Below, in pieces: positions 17,173-29,620 of a stretch of 64,000 bases of DNA; positions within the stretch are counted from its first letter, which is position 1, and each line of letters opens with the position of its first letter. A model generated the notes under the pieces. That model was not told where the DNA came from. It did no database searches and was given only the letters and a program-made list of their open reading frames with translations. The DNA comes from Methylorubrum salsuginis (GTDB lineage Bacteria; Pseudomonadota; Alphaproteobacteria; Rhizobiales; Beijerinckiaceae): positions 1 through 64,000 of the forward strand of contig NZ_FOSV01000022.1 in the NCBI RefSeq assembly GCF_900114375.1. Direction: 5' to 3'. The position numbers and the translations under genes were made by a program.

Positions 17173-17262
17173 CCGGCGCCGTCCCCCCGGGGCATCGACC
17201 CAGAGGACCGCGCCGACGTGTCGTCTTTTCGGCGCGGCGTCTCTCGACCTTCGGGACGGCGG

Positions 17263-18219
17263 TCAGAGCCATCCGCTCTTGCGGAAGCGCCAATACAGGA
17301 TCGCGCAGGCAGAAAAGATGATGCCCAGGACCATGAAGTAGCCGTAGCGCCACTTCAGCTCCGGCATGTGCTCGAAGTACATGCCGTAGATGCCGGCAAT
17401 CGCCGTCGGCACCGCGAGGATGGCCGCCCAGGCGGCGAGCCGGCGCGTGATCACGGTTTGCTGCGCCTGTCCCAGCTGCAGGCTCGCCTCGAAGGCGAAG
17501 GCCAGCACCTCGCGCATTGCGTCGATCTCGTCTTGCACCCCGCGCAGGTGGTCGGAAACGTCCCGGAACAGGGGCTGCATCTCATCGTCGACGGCGACGA
17601 GGTCACCGTGCTCCAGCTTGCGGCAGACCTCGACCAGCGGCACCACAGCCGAGCGCAGGCGCAGGAGGTCGCGGCGCAGTTGGTAAAGCCGCTCGACCTC
17701 GGCGGCCATCAGCTCGCGCTTGAGGATGCGGTCCTCGATGGCCTCGACCTCCGCCAGGACCGACTCCATCACCGGCGCGTAGTTGTCGACGATGAAGTCG
17801 AGCACCGTGTGCAGGATGAAGTCCTCGCCGTGCGCGAGAAGCTTGGGGCAGGCCTCGGCTTTCTCGCGGGCCGGCGCGTAGGAGACCGACGCGCCGTGGC
17901 GGACCGTCACCACGAACCCCCGCCCGACGAAGACCTGCGTCTCGCCGAGTGCGATCCGCCCCTGGACGAGCTGGGCGGTGCGGGCGACCACAAACAGGCA
18001 ATCGCCATAGCGTTCGAGCTTCGGTCGCTGGTGCGCGTTCCGCGCGTCCTCGATGGCGAGCGGGTGCAGGCCGAACTGGTCCTTGATTTCCGACAGCAAC
18101 TCCGCCGAGGGCTCGTAGAGGCCGATCCAGACGAGATGTCCGTCCTTGTCGGCCCAGTCGCCTGCCTGGCCGATCCCCACGTCCGCGACGCGCTTGCCGT
18201 CCGCGTAGGCGGCCGCCAT
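17263..18219 (-). CDS. corA: CorA-family divalent cation channel with altered GMN motif
   Basis: 318 residues from the ATG at 18219, which gives the usual family length; in-frame upstream starts (GTG 18252, ATG 18315) are possible. The large cytoplasmic alpha/beta domain (HPLAIEDARNAHQRPKLERY) and long helix precede two C-terminal membrane segments. The selectivity signature at the end of TM1 reads IYGMYFEHMPEL: residue 281 is Tyr where nearly all CorA proteins have Asn (YGMNF). The MPEL part and TM2 (YGYFMVLGIIFSACAILYW) are intact. The family takes up Mg, Co or Ni; the substitution makes transport activity uncertain. Confidence 0.88.
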   Translation of the reverse strand: MAAAYADGKRVADVGIGQAGDWADKDGHLVWIGLYEPSAELLSEIKDQFGLHPLAIEDARNAHQRPKLERYGDCLFVVARTAQLVQGRIALGETQVFVGRGFVVTVRHGASVSYAPAREKAEACPKLLAHGEDFILHTVLDFIVDNYAPVMESVLAEVEAIEDRILKRELMAAEVERLYQLRRDLLRLRSAVVPLVEVCRKLEHGDLVAVDDEMQPLFRDVSDHLRGVQDEIDAMREVLAFAFEASLQLGQAQQTVITRRLAAWAAILAVPTAIAGIYGMYFEHMPELKWRYGYFMVLGIIFSACAILYWRFRKSGWL

Positions 18220-18505
18220 CACGACCCCCGGCGTCTTCGGCTCGGGGGGCACGCTGTTTCTAGAAAGTATCGTCCCCCCCCCGGACCGCCACCTTCGATG
18301 TTTGACGGTCAACACCTATCAAATGTGGTGCCGGGCGCTCTGGGGTAGTCAGGCCTCGGGTTGTGTCTCGACGGGCACCGCGCGTGTTGCCGTGGGACAA
18401 CATGGACATAACGCTTGCGCTATCCTCCCGTCGTCGTACCTGCCGCCCTGATAGCCCTGGCATGTCGTCTCGGGCTATTTGGCGACCGCGCCTGATCCGC
18501 CGCGC

Positions 18506-19210
18506 CTAAACCCGTTGGGGCAACCGCATCGACGCGGCGGGGTCGAGGCAATCGACGAGAAAGCTCCTCGCCCGGCTGACCCGACTCTTCACCGTGCCGA
18601 CCTGGCAACCGAGCCGGGCGGCGGCCTCCTCGTAGGTGAAGCCTTCTGCCCCCACGAGCAGCAGCGCCTGGCGTTGCGGGAGCGGCAGCGTCCCGATCAA
18701 GTCCAACACGGCCCCGAGCGCCACGACGTGGTCCTGGTCCGGCGCCGCCGTAAATGTCGCAGCGTGCGCGCCCTCGGCATCCTCGACCTCGCGCTTGGCC
18801 TTGCGCATCTCGGTGTAGAACTGGTTGCGCAGGATCGTGAAGGTCCACGCGATGAAGTTGGTGCCGGGTACGAACCGGGTCCTGTTGGCCCAGGCCTTGA
18901 TCAGCGTCTCCTGCACCAGATCGTCCGCGCGAGCCCCGTTCGCGCACAGCGACATGGCGAAGGTCCGCAACGACGGCAGGGCTCGGATGAGGTCGTCCCG
19001 GAAGGTTTCGGCGATCCGTTCACCGTTCGCCGCCAGGGCCGCCTCGAACCGTTCGACCAAGGCCGAGAGCTTGTCCGGCAAAGGCACCTGCTCCGTGAGG
19101 ACGAAGTAGTCCCGCAAAGAAGTTGCGAGATGACCGGCGATGTCCGCCTTTCCGCATCCCTCGGCGTTCGCAGCGCCCGTCGGCTTGGCGGCGGGTAAGG
19201 TATCGTTCAC
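18506..19210 (-). CDS. EcfG-like ECF sigma factor with NepR-like N-terminal segment
   Basis: 234 residues from a GTG with GGGGAGGAG seven bases upstream. Residues 75-135 are sigma region 2 (GARADDLVQETLIKAW) and 165-225 are region 4 (LPLPQRQALLLVGAEGFTYE and VGTVKSRVSRAR), close to the EcfG (ECF15) general-stress class. Residues 24-58 are unusual: HLATSLRDYFVLTEQ and PLPDKLSALVERFEAAL follow the LR..Y....-PlPDrl..Ll pattern of NepR, the anti-sigma factor of EcfG. That would fuse a NepR-like helix pair to the sigma factor. It is divergent from an ArsR-family gene; no phyR is in the window. Confidence 0.85.
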   Translation of the reverse strand: MNDTLPAAKPTGAANAEGCGKADIAGHLATSLRDYFVLTEQVPLPDKLSALVERFEAALAANGERIAETFRDDLIRALPSLRTFAMSLCANGARADDLVQETLIKAWANRTRFVPGTNFIAWTFTILRNQFYTEMRKAKREVEDAEGAHAATFTAAPDQDHVVALGAVLDLIGTLPLPQRQALLLVGAEGFTYEEAAARLGCQVGTVKSRVSRARSFLVDCLDPAASMRLPQRV

Positions 19211-19257
19211 TGTCGGCTCCTCCCCTTAACGGCAAAGCTTCCTTAGAATGTTATTAG

Positions 19258-19275
19258 TTTCGATGGCTGTCGAAA
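19258..19275. promoter_or_regulatory. Perfect 18-base dyad, probable ArsR-family operator
   Basis: TTTCGA-TGGCTG-TCGAAA is a perfect inverted repeat with a six-base centre, located 12 bases before the second ArsR-family start and 48 bases before the divergent sigma-factor start. It could couple control of the two genes. Confidence 0.55.
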
Positions 19276-19287
19276 AGCGGCGACGTG

Positions 19288-19632
19288 ATGAACGATGACG
19301 CCGCCCTCTCCATGTTGGTCGCGCTGGCGCAGGAGACCCGTTTGGCAGTGCTCCTTACGCTGCTTCGACACCTGCCCGACGGGGTGTCCGCAGGACGTCT
19401 CGCAGAGGCCGTCGGATGCGCGCCCTCGACGTTGTCCTTCCACGTCCAGCACTTGGCGGGTGCGGGTCTCGTCCGCTCGCACCGGCAGGCGCAGTCGGTC
19501 GTCTACTTCGCGGTGCCGGACACCGTCGGCGGCCTAACCACCTTCCTCACGCGCGAGTGCTGCCAAGGCCGCCCGGAAAGTTGCGGGCTCCCGCCGGTCG
19601 GACGGATGACGCAGGGCCAGGGATGTTCCTGA
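19288..19632 (+). CDS. Second ArsR-family metalloregulator
   Basis: 114 residues from ATG 19288 (GTG 19285 is equally possible). The winged helix resembles that of the arsenic-operon ArsR (LVALAQETRLAVLLTLLRHL; APSTLSFHVQHLAGAGLV). The C-terminus has ECCQGRPESCG, the same Cys-Cys-x6-Cys type of inducer site as the first ArsR (DCCQGHPEVC), so a soft-metal or arsenite sensor is likely. There is no ars gene beside it; its neighbour is the divergent sigma factor. A dyad operator sits just upstream. Confidence 0.88.
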   Translation: MNDDAALSMLVALAQETRLAVLLTLLRHLPDGVSAGRLAEAVGCAPSTLSFHVQHLAGAGLVRSHRQAQSVVYFAVPDTVGGLTTFLTRECCQGRPESCGLPPVGRMTQGQGCS

Positions 19633-19661
19633 CCGCCTGAGCCGAGTGCCAGGCCGCACTG

Positions 19662-19793
19662 ATGTCGAAATCGCTGATGCGTCGCTACGAGGGCAAAACC
19701 CTGCGCTTCGGCTTTGCGTTCGCCTGCCCCGACCCCGACGCGAGGCGGCGGATCACTTTCTACCTCATGGAGCTGGCCCTCGACCTCGCCTGA
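19662..19793 (+). CDS. Possible 43-residue small protein
   Basis: ATG at 19662 opens a 43-codon frame (MSKSLMRRYEGKTLRFGF...MELALDLA) with third positions almost always G or C, as in real genes here. It has no recognised family and no convincing ribosome site. It starts 29 bases after the ArsR stop and could be co-transcribed or a decayed fragment. Confidence 0.35.
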   Translation: MSKSLMRRYEGKTLRFGFAFACPDPDARRRITFYLMELALDLA

Positions 19794-20096
19794 GTTAGGG
19801 GAAGCGCTCGATGTCCGCGAGGATTTTACGAGGGAGGCGTTGTTGGAGGCAGGGGTACCGCGACGCTCGGCATGTACATGGCGGGCGGGGCGAGCAGTAG
19901 TCCCTAGGCGCGCTCATCCTCGGCCCTGCGTCGGTATCGTCCGATGCTTCGTACTGCGCGACATGCGCTGGGAATGGCGACAAGCTCTCGACAGAGCGTA
20001 GTCCCCAGCCGCACCTTCGGCGGGGAACGTCCTCTCGTTGCGTTGTCCCGAACACCCCGCGAAAGGACGACATCGGCACCGAACGCCCATCCGTCG
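19794..20096. other. Intergenic, no gene recognised
   Basis: About 300 bases between the small frame and the stop of the PAS-XRE gene. Short frames on both strands have no domain signature. No repeat or terminator hairpin stands out. Confidence 0.4.
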
Positions 20097-21218
20097 TCAG
20101 TGGCCACCGTTCCGCGCCGGGCGGACGCCGGGCATCGCGTCGGGCTCGAAGGTGAACTCGATGCCGCCTGCCTCCAGCGCCGCCCGTATGGCCGCGAGAT
20201 TGTCCGGGCGCGGGACGTTCGGGCGGGCGTCGGTTTCGAGCCGCTGGATCGTCGAGGCCGAGACGCCCGAGCGGCGCGCCAGCTCGCCGGCGGACCAGTT
20301 GAGCATGCTGCGGGCGCCGCGCACCTGGGCGGCGGTAATCTCGCGGTCGTGGTTGTTAGTCGCGGGCGCCACGGGGGGCGGCGCGGGCGGCGAGGCCGGG
20401 AGGTAGCGGTTGCGGCCGGGCACGGTCAGGCAGACCCCAACCCATTCGCGGATCTCGCCGTTGGGGTCGAGGATGGGGATGCCGCGGGCGTTGTACCAGC
20501 GGTAGACGCCGTCCGCGCACAGGACGCGGTAATCCGTGTTGTAGGACGCCTGGTGCGCGACGGCGGTGGCCCAGGCGGCCTCGACCCGGCCGCGGTCGTC
20601 GGGATGGATGGCGTCGATCCAGCCCCGCCCCTGCACGTCCTCGTGCGATTGCCCCGTCAGGGTGAGCCACTGGGGCATGTCGAGGGCCTGGCCGTCCGGA
20701 CTGACCGTCCAGACCACCGCCGCCGTCGCCTCGATCAGGGCGGCGAGGCGGGCTTGGCCGGTAAGGTCCGAGCGCTGGTTCATGTGGCGCAGTGTGACGT
20801 CGCGCGCGATGCCGACGGCGCCGAAGGCCGCGGTCCCGTCGAAGCGCGGGTTGACCGCCCGCAACTCGATCCAGGCGCAGGACCCGTCGCCGCGGGGGGA
20901 GCGCACCTCGCACTCCGCCGAAAGACCGTTGCGGAGGGACGCCTCCATCTCGCGGAACGACGTCCGGTCCCCGGGATGGGCCGCGGAGACGAGATCCTCC
21001 CAAGCATGATCGCGCCCATCGGCGAGGCCGAAGAGCGCGTTGAATGCGGACGACCCCCGCACCCGGTGCCCGTCCGGACCCAGCACCCAGACGCCGACCC
21101 AACCGGCGTCCTCGACGAGCGACGCCACCTCGCAGGGTGGCCAGCCCGGGCGCTGGCGGTTCTCCCTGGACGCCCCGTTCCTGGCGGTCATCGTCCCGTC
21201 TCCCTTCACGGGAGCCAT
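20097..21218 (-). CDS. PAS-PAS-XRE transcriptional regulator
   Basis: 373 residues from the ATG at 21218 (CGAGGAGAAG upstream); an ATG nine codons later also has a good site. A first PAS domain covers about residues 30-145 (VGVWVLGPDGHRVRGSSAF), a second about 150-270 with the PAS_3 pattern (WLTLTGQSHEDVQGRGWIDA and RVEAAWATAVA). The last third, from about residue 295, is an XRE helix-turn-helix (VRGARSMLNWSAGELARRSG, ASTIQRLETD). Sensory PAS domains joined to a Cro/CI-type DNA-binding head suggest ligand-, redox- or light-dependent transcription control. It is divergent from the bacteriophytochrome gene and may regulate it through the operators between them. Confidence 0.87.
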   Translation of the reverse strand: MAPVKGDGTMTARNGASRENRQRPGWPPCEVASLVEDAGWVGVWVLGPDGHRVRGSSAFNALFGLADGRDHAWEDLVSAAHPGDRTSFREMEASLRNGLSAECEVRSPRGDGSCAWIELRAVNPRFDGTAAFGAVGIARDVTLRHMNQRSDLTGQARLAALIEATAAVVWTVSPDGQALDMPQWLTLTGQSHEDVQGRGWIDAIHPDDRGRVEAAWATAVAHQASYNTDYRVLCADGVYRWYNARGIPILDPNGEIREWVGVCLTVPGRNRYLPASPPAPPPVAPATNNHDREITAAQVRGARSMLNWSAGELARRSGVSASTIQRLETDARPNVPRPDNLAAIRAALEAGGIEFTFEPDAMPGVRPARNGGH

Positions 21219-21251
21219 CGCGGCTTCTCCTCGAATACGGCGTGACGGATT

Positions 21252-21349
21252 TTTACTCACGAACGCGGCGGGACGCAAGGTTGAGATAGGGCCCTGGGTT
21301 GGTAAAATTTACTCACTTGCGGGCATCGTGGCGTCGATATAGTCATATC
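21252..21349. promoter_or_regulatory. Repeated TTTACTCAC boxes and an inverted repeat
   Basis: TTTACTCAC occurs at 21252-21260 and again at 21308-21316, the second inside GTAAAATTTAC (21302-21312; arms GTAAA/TTTAC around one base). A GATAT-AGTC-ATATC dyad follows at 21336-21349. All lie between the divergent PAS-XRE and bacteriophytochrome genes and are AT-rich against the background, as expected for operators. Confidence 0.5.
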
Positions 21350-21390
21350 TCTGTCATGAGGGCAGCTATTCCGCCGCCAAGCGAGCATCG

Positions 21391-21407
21391 TGACGTAAGT
21401 TACGTCA
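21391..21407. promoter_or_regulatory. Perfect 17-base palindrome upstream of the bacteriophytochrome gene
   Basis: TGACGTAA-G-TTACGTCA has eight-base arms around a single G, 58 bases before the bacteriophytochrome ATG. It resembles no operator I can name with certainty. Confidence 0.6.
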
Positions 21408-21464
21408 AACCTTGAGCGCCGGACGGGCCGTGCCGTCCGTGAACTCGCAGCGAGGACGGACCCC

Positions 21465-24026
21465 ATGGCCGAACGGAACGCCGCGGTTGAACACCGCCCT
21501 CCCCGTATCGACGTGTCGGCCTGCGACCGCGAGCCGATCCATGCCCTAGGCTCGGTCCAGCCCTTCGGCTTCCTGCTCGCCCTGTCGAGCGACTGGATCG
21601 TCTCCCACGCGTCCGGGAGCCTGGAGGACCATGTCGGGCGGTCCCCCGTCGAGGTGCTCGGCATGCCGGCCACCGAGATCCTGGGCGTCGAGGCGCTGCA
21701 CGTCCTGCGCGGCAGGCTCCAGACCCTTCGCGGACCCGACCAGGTCGAGCGCGTCTTCGGTCTCGACCTCCTCGGCGGCGGGGCGCTGTTCGACGTCGCC
21801 CTGCACCGCGGCGGCGAGGGCTTCCTGGTCGAGGCGGAGCCGCACGTCGCCGAGGAACTCGATACGGGGGAGCTCGTGCGCACCTTGTTCGCCCGCCTCC
21901 AGCGGACCGAAGGCGTCGACGCCTTCCATCGCGAGGCGGTCCGGCAGATGCGCGTGCTGACCGGCTTCGACCGCGCCATGGTGTACCGCTTCGCGGAGGA
22001 CGGCTCGGGGGAGGTCGTCGCGGAGTCGGCGCGGGCGGGCCTGGAGAGCTACCTCGGGCTGCGCTACCCGGCCTCGGACATCCCGCAGCAGGCCCGCCAG
22101 CTGTACGAGCGCAATCCCATCCGCCTCATCGCCGACGTGGATGCCGAGGTCTCGCCCGTGCACCCGACGCTCGACCCGCACGGGCGCCCCCTGGATCTCT
22201 CGCTCGCCGCCCTCCGGGCCGTCTCGCCCGTCCACATCGAGTACCTCAGGAACATGGGCGTGGCGGCGTCGATGTCGGTGTCGATCCTGCGCGACGGCAG
22301 GCTGTGGGGCCTGCTCGCCTGCCACCATGGCGAGCCGCGCCACCTGTCGATGGCGCGGCGCTCCGCGGCCGAGCTGTTCGGCCAGATGTACTCGTGGGCC
22401 CTGGAAGGACGGGAGCGGGAGGTCGAGCGTGCCGCCGATGCGCGCGCACGCGAGCTGCACAACCGGCTCATGGGAGCCATCGCCTCGCGCGACGCGTCCG
22501 TCGCCGACTTCGAGGACTATCTCGGCGAGCTGAGAGGGGTCGTGGCGTGCGACGGCATCGCCCTGTGCGTCGAGGGGCGCGTGGCCTGCGAGGGCGTCAC
22601 GCCCGACGTGCGGGACCTGCCCGGACTGACGCGCTTCCTCAACCGTACGGCGATGAGCCGGGTCTACGCCACGCACGCCTTGGGCGGAGCCTACGAGCCG
22701 GCGATGGCCTTCGCCGACCGGGCCTCCGGCGTCCTCGCCATCCCGGTCTCCCGCGAGCCGCGGGACTACCTGCTGTTCTTCCGGCGCGAGGTCGCGCGGA
22801 CCGTGACCTGGGCGGGCAAGCCGGAGAAGGCGCTGACCCTGTCCGACGACGGGTGGCGCCTGTCGCCGCGCAAGAGCTTCGCCGCCTGGCAGGAACGGGT
22901 GCGCGGGACCGCCACGCCCTGGGGCGCGTCCGACCTGCGCGTCGCCGAGGCACTCCGGGTGACGCTGCTCGAAGTCGTCCTGCGCCTGACCGACAGCTCG
23001 GAGAAGGAGCGGAGGTCGGCGCAGGAGCGGCAGGAGGTGCTGATCGCGGAACTGAACCACCGCGTCCGCAACATCCTCAACCTCATCCGCGGCGTGGTCG
23101 GCCAGAGCAGGGGGCAGGCGACGACGGCGGAGGAGTTCGCCGCAGTGGTCGGGGGACGCATCCAGGCGCTCGCCCGGGCGCACGACCAGATCACCGCGAT
23201 GAACTGGACGCCGGGCTCGCTCAGGGATCTGATCAGGCTCGAAGCCGAGGCCTACCTCTCCGACAAGGCCTGCCGTGTGCACGTCGCCGGGGAGGACGTC
23301 CTCCTCGAACCCCAGGCGATGTCGACGATGGCGCTCGTCATCCACGAGATGACGACGAACTCGGCCAAGTACGGCGCGCTGGCCGACAGCCGGGGGCGGG
23401 TCGACGTGTCCCTGGCGCGGACGGGTGACGGGGCCCTCGTCATGGACTGGGCCGAGGCCGGGGGCCCGCCGGTCCGGCCCCCGACGCGGCGCGGCTTCGG
23501 CAGCGTCATCGTCGAGCGTTCGGTCCCCTACGAGCTCAAGGGCGAGGCGGGAATCCGCTACGAGCCCGGCGGCGTCGAGGCGCGCTTCGTCGTGCCCGCG
23601 GCGTTCGTCCATGAGGCGCCGGCCGCGCTGGCCGTGCCGGAGGCGGCCAACGCCAACGAGGACATCGAGGCGGCGGGCCTCGTCCTGCGCGGAACCGTCC
23701 TGTTGGTCGAGGACAACATGATCATCGCCCTCGAAGGCGAGGAGATGCTGCTCGGTCTCGGCGCGCGGGCGGTGGAGACGGCGGCCTCGGTGCGGGACGC
23801 CCTGCGCATCGTCGAGACACGCGATCCCGACTTCGCGCTGCTCGACATGAACCTCGGAACGGAGACAAGCCTGCCCGTCGCGGAACGGCTCCGGGAACGC
23901 GGGACGCCGTTCGCGTTCGCCACCGGCTACGGCGAGCAGCTCCGCCTCCCGGACGGGCTGCGCCACGTCCCCGTGGTGCGGAAACCCTACGACGCCCAGG
24001 CGCTGCGGCGCGCCTTCGGCCACTGA
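21465..24026 (+). CDS. bphP: Bacteriophytochrome HWE-type histidine kinase with C-terminal receiver
   Basis: 853 residues. A PAS domain begins with VSACDREPIHALGSVQPFG; Cys20 is the expected biliverdin attachment site. GAF follows with the phytochrome signature YPASDIPQQARQLYERNP (PASDIP at 202-207), then a PHY domain. The kinase is of the HWE type: phospho-acceptor His532 in AELNHRVRNILNLIRG and the ATP-binding N-box HEMTTNSAKYGAL. A response-regulator domain closes the protein, with acceptor Asp794 in LLDMNLG. It is a red/far-red photoreceptor acting as a hybrid kinase in the cytoplasm. No haem oxygenase gene is in the window. Confidence 0.95.
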   Translation: MAERNAAVEHRPPRIDVSACDREPIHALGSVQPFGFLLALSSDWIVSHASGSLEDHVGRSPVEVLGMPATEILGVEALHVLRGRLQTLRGPDQVERVFGLDLLGGGALFDVALHRGGEGFLVEAEPHVAEELDTGELVRTLFARLQRTEGVDAFHREAVRQMRVLTGFDRAMVYRFAEDGSGEVVAESARAGLESYLGLRYPASDIPQQARQLYERNPIRLIADVDAEVSPVHPTLDPHGRPLDLSLAALRAVSPVHIEYLRNMGVAASMSVSILRDGRLWGLLACHHGEPRHLSMARRSAAELFGQMYSWALEGREREVERAADARARELHNRLMGAIASRDASVADFEDYLGELRGVVACDGIALCVEGRVACEGVTPDVRDLPGLTRFLNRTAMSRVYATHALGGAYEPAMAFADRASGVLAIPVSREPRDYLLFFRREVARTVTWAGKPEKALTLSDDGWRLSPRKSFAAWQERVRGTATPWGASDLRVAEALRVTLLEVVLRLTDSSEKERRSAQERQEVLIAELNHRVRNILNLIRGVVGQSRGQATTAEEFAAVVGGRIQALARAHDQITAMNWTPGSLRDLIRLEAEAYLSDKACRVHVAGEDVLLEPQAMSTMALVIHEMTTNSAKYGALADSRGRVDVSLARTGDGALVMDWAEAGGPPVRPPTRRGFGSVIVERSVPYELKGEAGIRYEPGGVEARFVVPAAFVHEAPAALAVPEAANANEDIEAAGLVLRGTVLLVEDNMIIALEGEEMLLGLGARAVETAASVRDALRIVETRDPDFALLDMNLGTETSLPVAERLRERGTPFAFATGYGEQLRLPDGLRHVPVVRKPYDAQALRRAFGH

Positions 24027-24051
24027 AAGCCCGGCCCGGCAACCGACCGGG

Positions 24052-24372
24052 ATGTCGAACCTCGCGATGGAGCGGACGGGGATGTGGACCCGCAAGGACA
24101 TCCGGCAGGTGACTGGGGAGTGCGAGACGTTCGGCGGTCGGGGGCACGCCTCGCTGACGGCGAGGGGACCCGTCCTGATCCTCTGCCCCCGCTGTTCCCA
24201 GTTCAACGCACGCAAGTCGGCGCGCCCGGCCGCGTGCATGTGGTGCGGGTTCGAGGCGACCGCCGAGCCGGCCGCGAAGCCTGGCCCGACCTTCCCGGAC
24301 CCGACCCGCGCCGGGGCCACGCCGCGGGAGCGGCATCCGGGTATCCGGGGCCTCGGGGCGACCGGAGGGTGA
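24052..24372 (+). CDS. Small zinc-ribbon-like protein of unknown function
   Basis: 106 residues, 25 bases after the bacteriophytochrome gene. It contains CPRCSQFNARKSARPAACMWCG, two CxxC pairs 17 residues apart that could bind zinc. The Pro/Arg-rich C-terminus looks disordered. No family recognised. It may be co-transcribed with its neighbours in the sensory block. The start is tentative. Confidence 0.5.
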   Translation: MSNLAMERTGMWTRKDIRQVTGECETFGGRGHASLTARGPVLILCPRCSQFNARKSARPAACMWCGFEATAEPAAKPGPTFPDPTRAGATPRERHPGIRGLGATGG

Positions 24373-24433
24373 TTAGGGGGATCGGCGGACGCGAGTTGCC
24401 GAGCGTCGGTGTGTGCGGGTGGGGGGAGCGGGG

Positions 24434-28327
<3,894 letters not shown>

Positions 28328-28337
28328 ACCCCGACCG

Positions 28338-28772
28338 TCAGGGAGCGCCCCCGGCCTGATCCCGGCAGCGCAGCGGTGCCGGCTTGCGTCCGTCCGGCAG
28401 GATGTCCTGGAGATGGTCGTGGACCATGTCGGCGGTGAAGGGCTTCCCGATGAAGCGGGCGCCATCCGGCATCTCACCCGGTTCCGGCCGCACGTGCCCG
28501 GACGCGACGACGATGGCGATGTGCGGCCATCGGCTGGCGGTCTCGCGGGCGACGGCGAAGCCGTCGCGCGTCCCCGGCATCTGCACGTCGGTGAAGAGCA
28601 GGACGATGACGGCATGCTCCCTAGCCAGGAGCGTCATGGCCTTGTCGCCGTCGCTCGCCTCGAAGGTCCGGAAGCCGGCATCCTGCAGGATGTCCATGGC
28701 ATCCATGCGGATGAGGCCGTCGTCATCGACAACGAGGGCGTAGGGCTGCGAATTGGCGATGGGCTCACTCAT
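28338..28772 (-). CDS. Single-domain response regulator
   Basis: 144 residues comprising one receiver domain (YALVVDDDGLIRMDAMDILQ; acceptor Asp in LLFTDVQMPGTRDG; Lys in RFIGKPFTADMV) and a short tail with no output domain. It is convergent with the hybrid kinase gene (10 bases between stops) and divergent from the LOV gene. Such FixJ-N-like regulators typically act with HWE kinases, as a phosphate sink or by protein contact; here the LOV kinase was probably its partner. Confidence 0.9.
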   Translation of the reverse strand: MSEPIANSQPYALVVDDDGLIRMDAMDILQDAGFRTFEASDGDKAMTLLAREHAVIVLLFTDVQMPGTRDGFAVARETASRWPHIAIVVASGHVRPEPGEMPDGARFIGKPFTADMVHDHLQDILPDGRKPAPLRCRDQAGGAP

Positions 28773-28893
28773 CCACCCATAAGTCCTGGTCGGGGACAAG
28801 GCTCCATCCCCCGGGACCGAGCGAGCCGGGTCGCGGCGTGTGCGTGAAACCCGACCGATGAAAGGTGCCGCACTGGATCGGCGAGGGGAAGCG

Positions 28894-29441
28894 ATGTCAA
28901 ACGTTGGTGGAAGGGAGGCTGGGCTGGTGGCGGACTTGATGGATCGCAGGCGCCTCGAGGCGGAATTCGCCCGGACCGGCGCAAGCACGGATCGGTTCGT
29001 GTCAGCGGTGCGCGCGTCATGCATGCCGATGGTGATCACCGACCCAAGGCGACCCGACCACCCCATCGTCTTCGATAACGAGGCCTTCTGCCGGCTGACA
29101 GGATATGCCCGCGACGAGGCCATCGGCCGGAACTGCCGGTTTCTACAAGGGCCGGAGACCGAAATGGCGGACGTCGCCAGGGTGGCAGCCGTGGTCGCGC
29201 GGTGCGAGCCCATCGAGATCGATCTGCTGAACTACAAGAAGGACGGGGAAAGGTTCTGGAACCAGTTGCTGGTCTCGCCGGTGTTCGGCCGGGACGGCGA
29301 ACCGACCTACTTTCTCGCCTCGCAGTTCGACGTGACCCTGGAGAGGGAGAAGCTCGCCCGCGTCCAGGCCGACCGCGACGCCTCGGAGCGGGAGGTCGAG
29401 CGCCGCACGGCGGATCTCGTACGGAGCGAGGAGCGCCTAGG
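28894..29441 (+). pseudogene. LOV-domain photoreceptor kinase, truncated by an IS remnant
   Basis: About 183 residues of authentic sequence from the ATG at 28894 (GCGAGGGGAAG upstream). The LOV core is complete: flavin-adduct Cys in GRNCRFLQGPETEM, NYKKDGERFWNQLL and FLASQFDVT. It is followed by the linker helix VERRTADLVRSEERL, where the kinase part of LOV-HWE proteins should start. Homology stops there and the frame runs into transposase-derived DNA, ending at 29502. The kinase domain is missing from the window, so the product, if made, would be a LOV-only protein. Confidence 0.85.
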
Positions 29442-29445
29442 TAGG

Positions 29446-29620
29446 GGACTCATTCAAGTCCATGCTGTGACACAGGAAACGAGGGCGACGGCGGCCAGGT
29501 AGTTGCAGGCCAAGCGGTCGTAGCGTGTTGCGACGCGCCGCCAGTTTTTTTGAGGTGGCCGAACAGGCGCTCGATCCGGTTGCGCCGCCGGTAGGCGATC
29601 CGGCTGTGCTTGTAGGGCAC
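29446..29620 (-). mobile_element. IS5-family transposase remnant
   Basis: The minus strand encodes the C-terminus of an IS5-type transposase: YKHSRIAYRRRNRIERLFGH in one frame continues as RRVATRYDRLACNYLAAVAL in another. The frame change falls at a run of seven T at 29545-29551, so the copy is frameshifted. Only about 175 bases remain, with the 3' end abutting the LOV gene and the 5' part replaced by an acetyltransferase gene fragment. It cannot encode an active enzyme. Confidence 0.75.
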
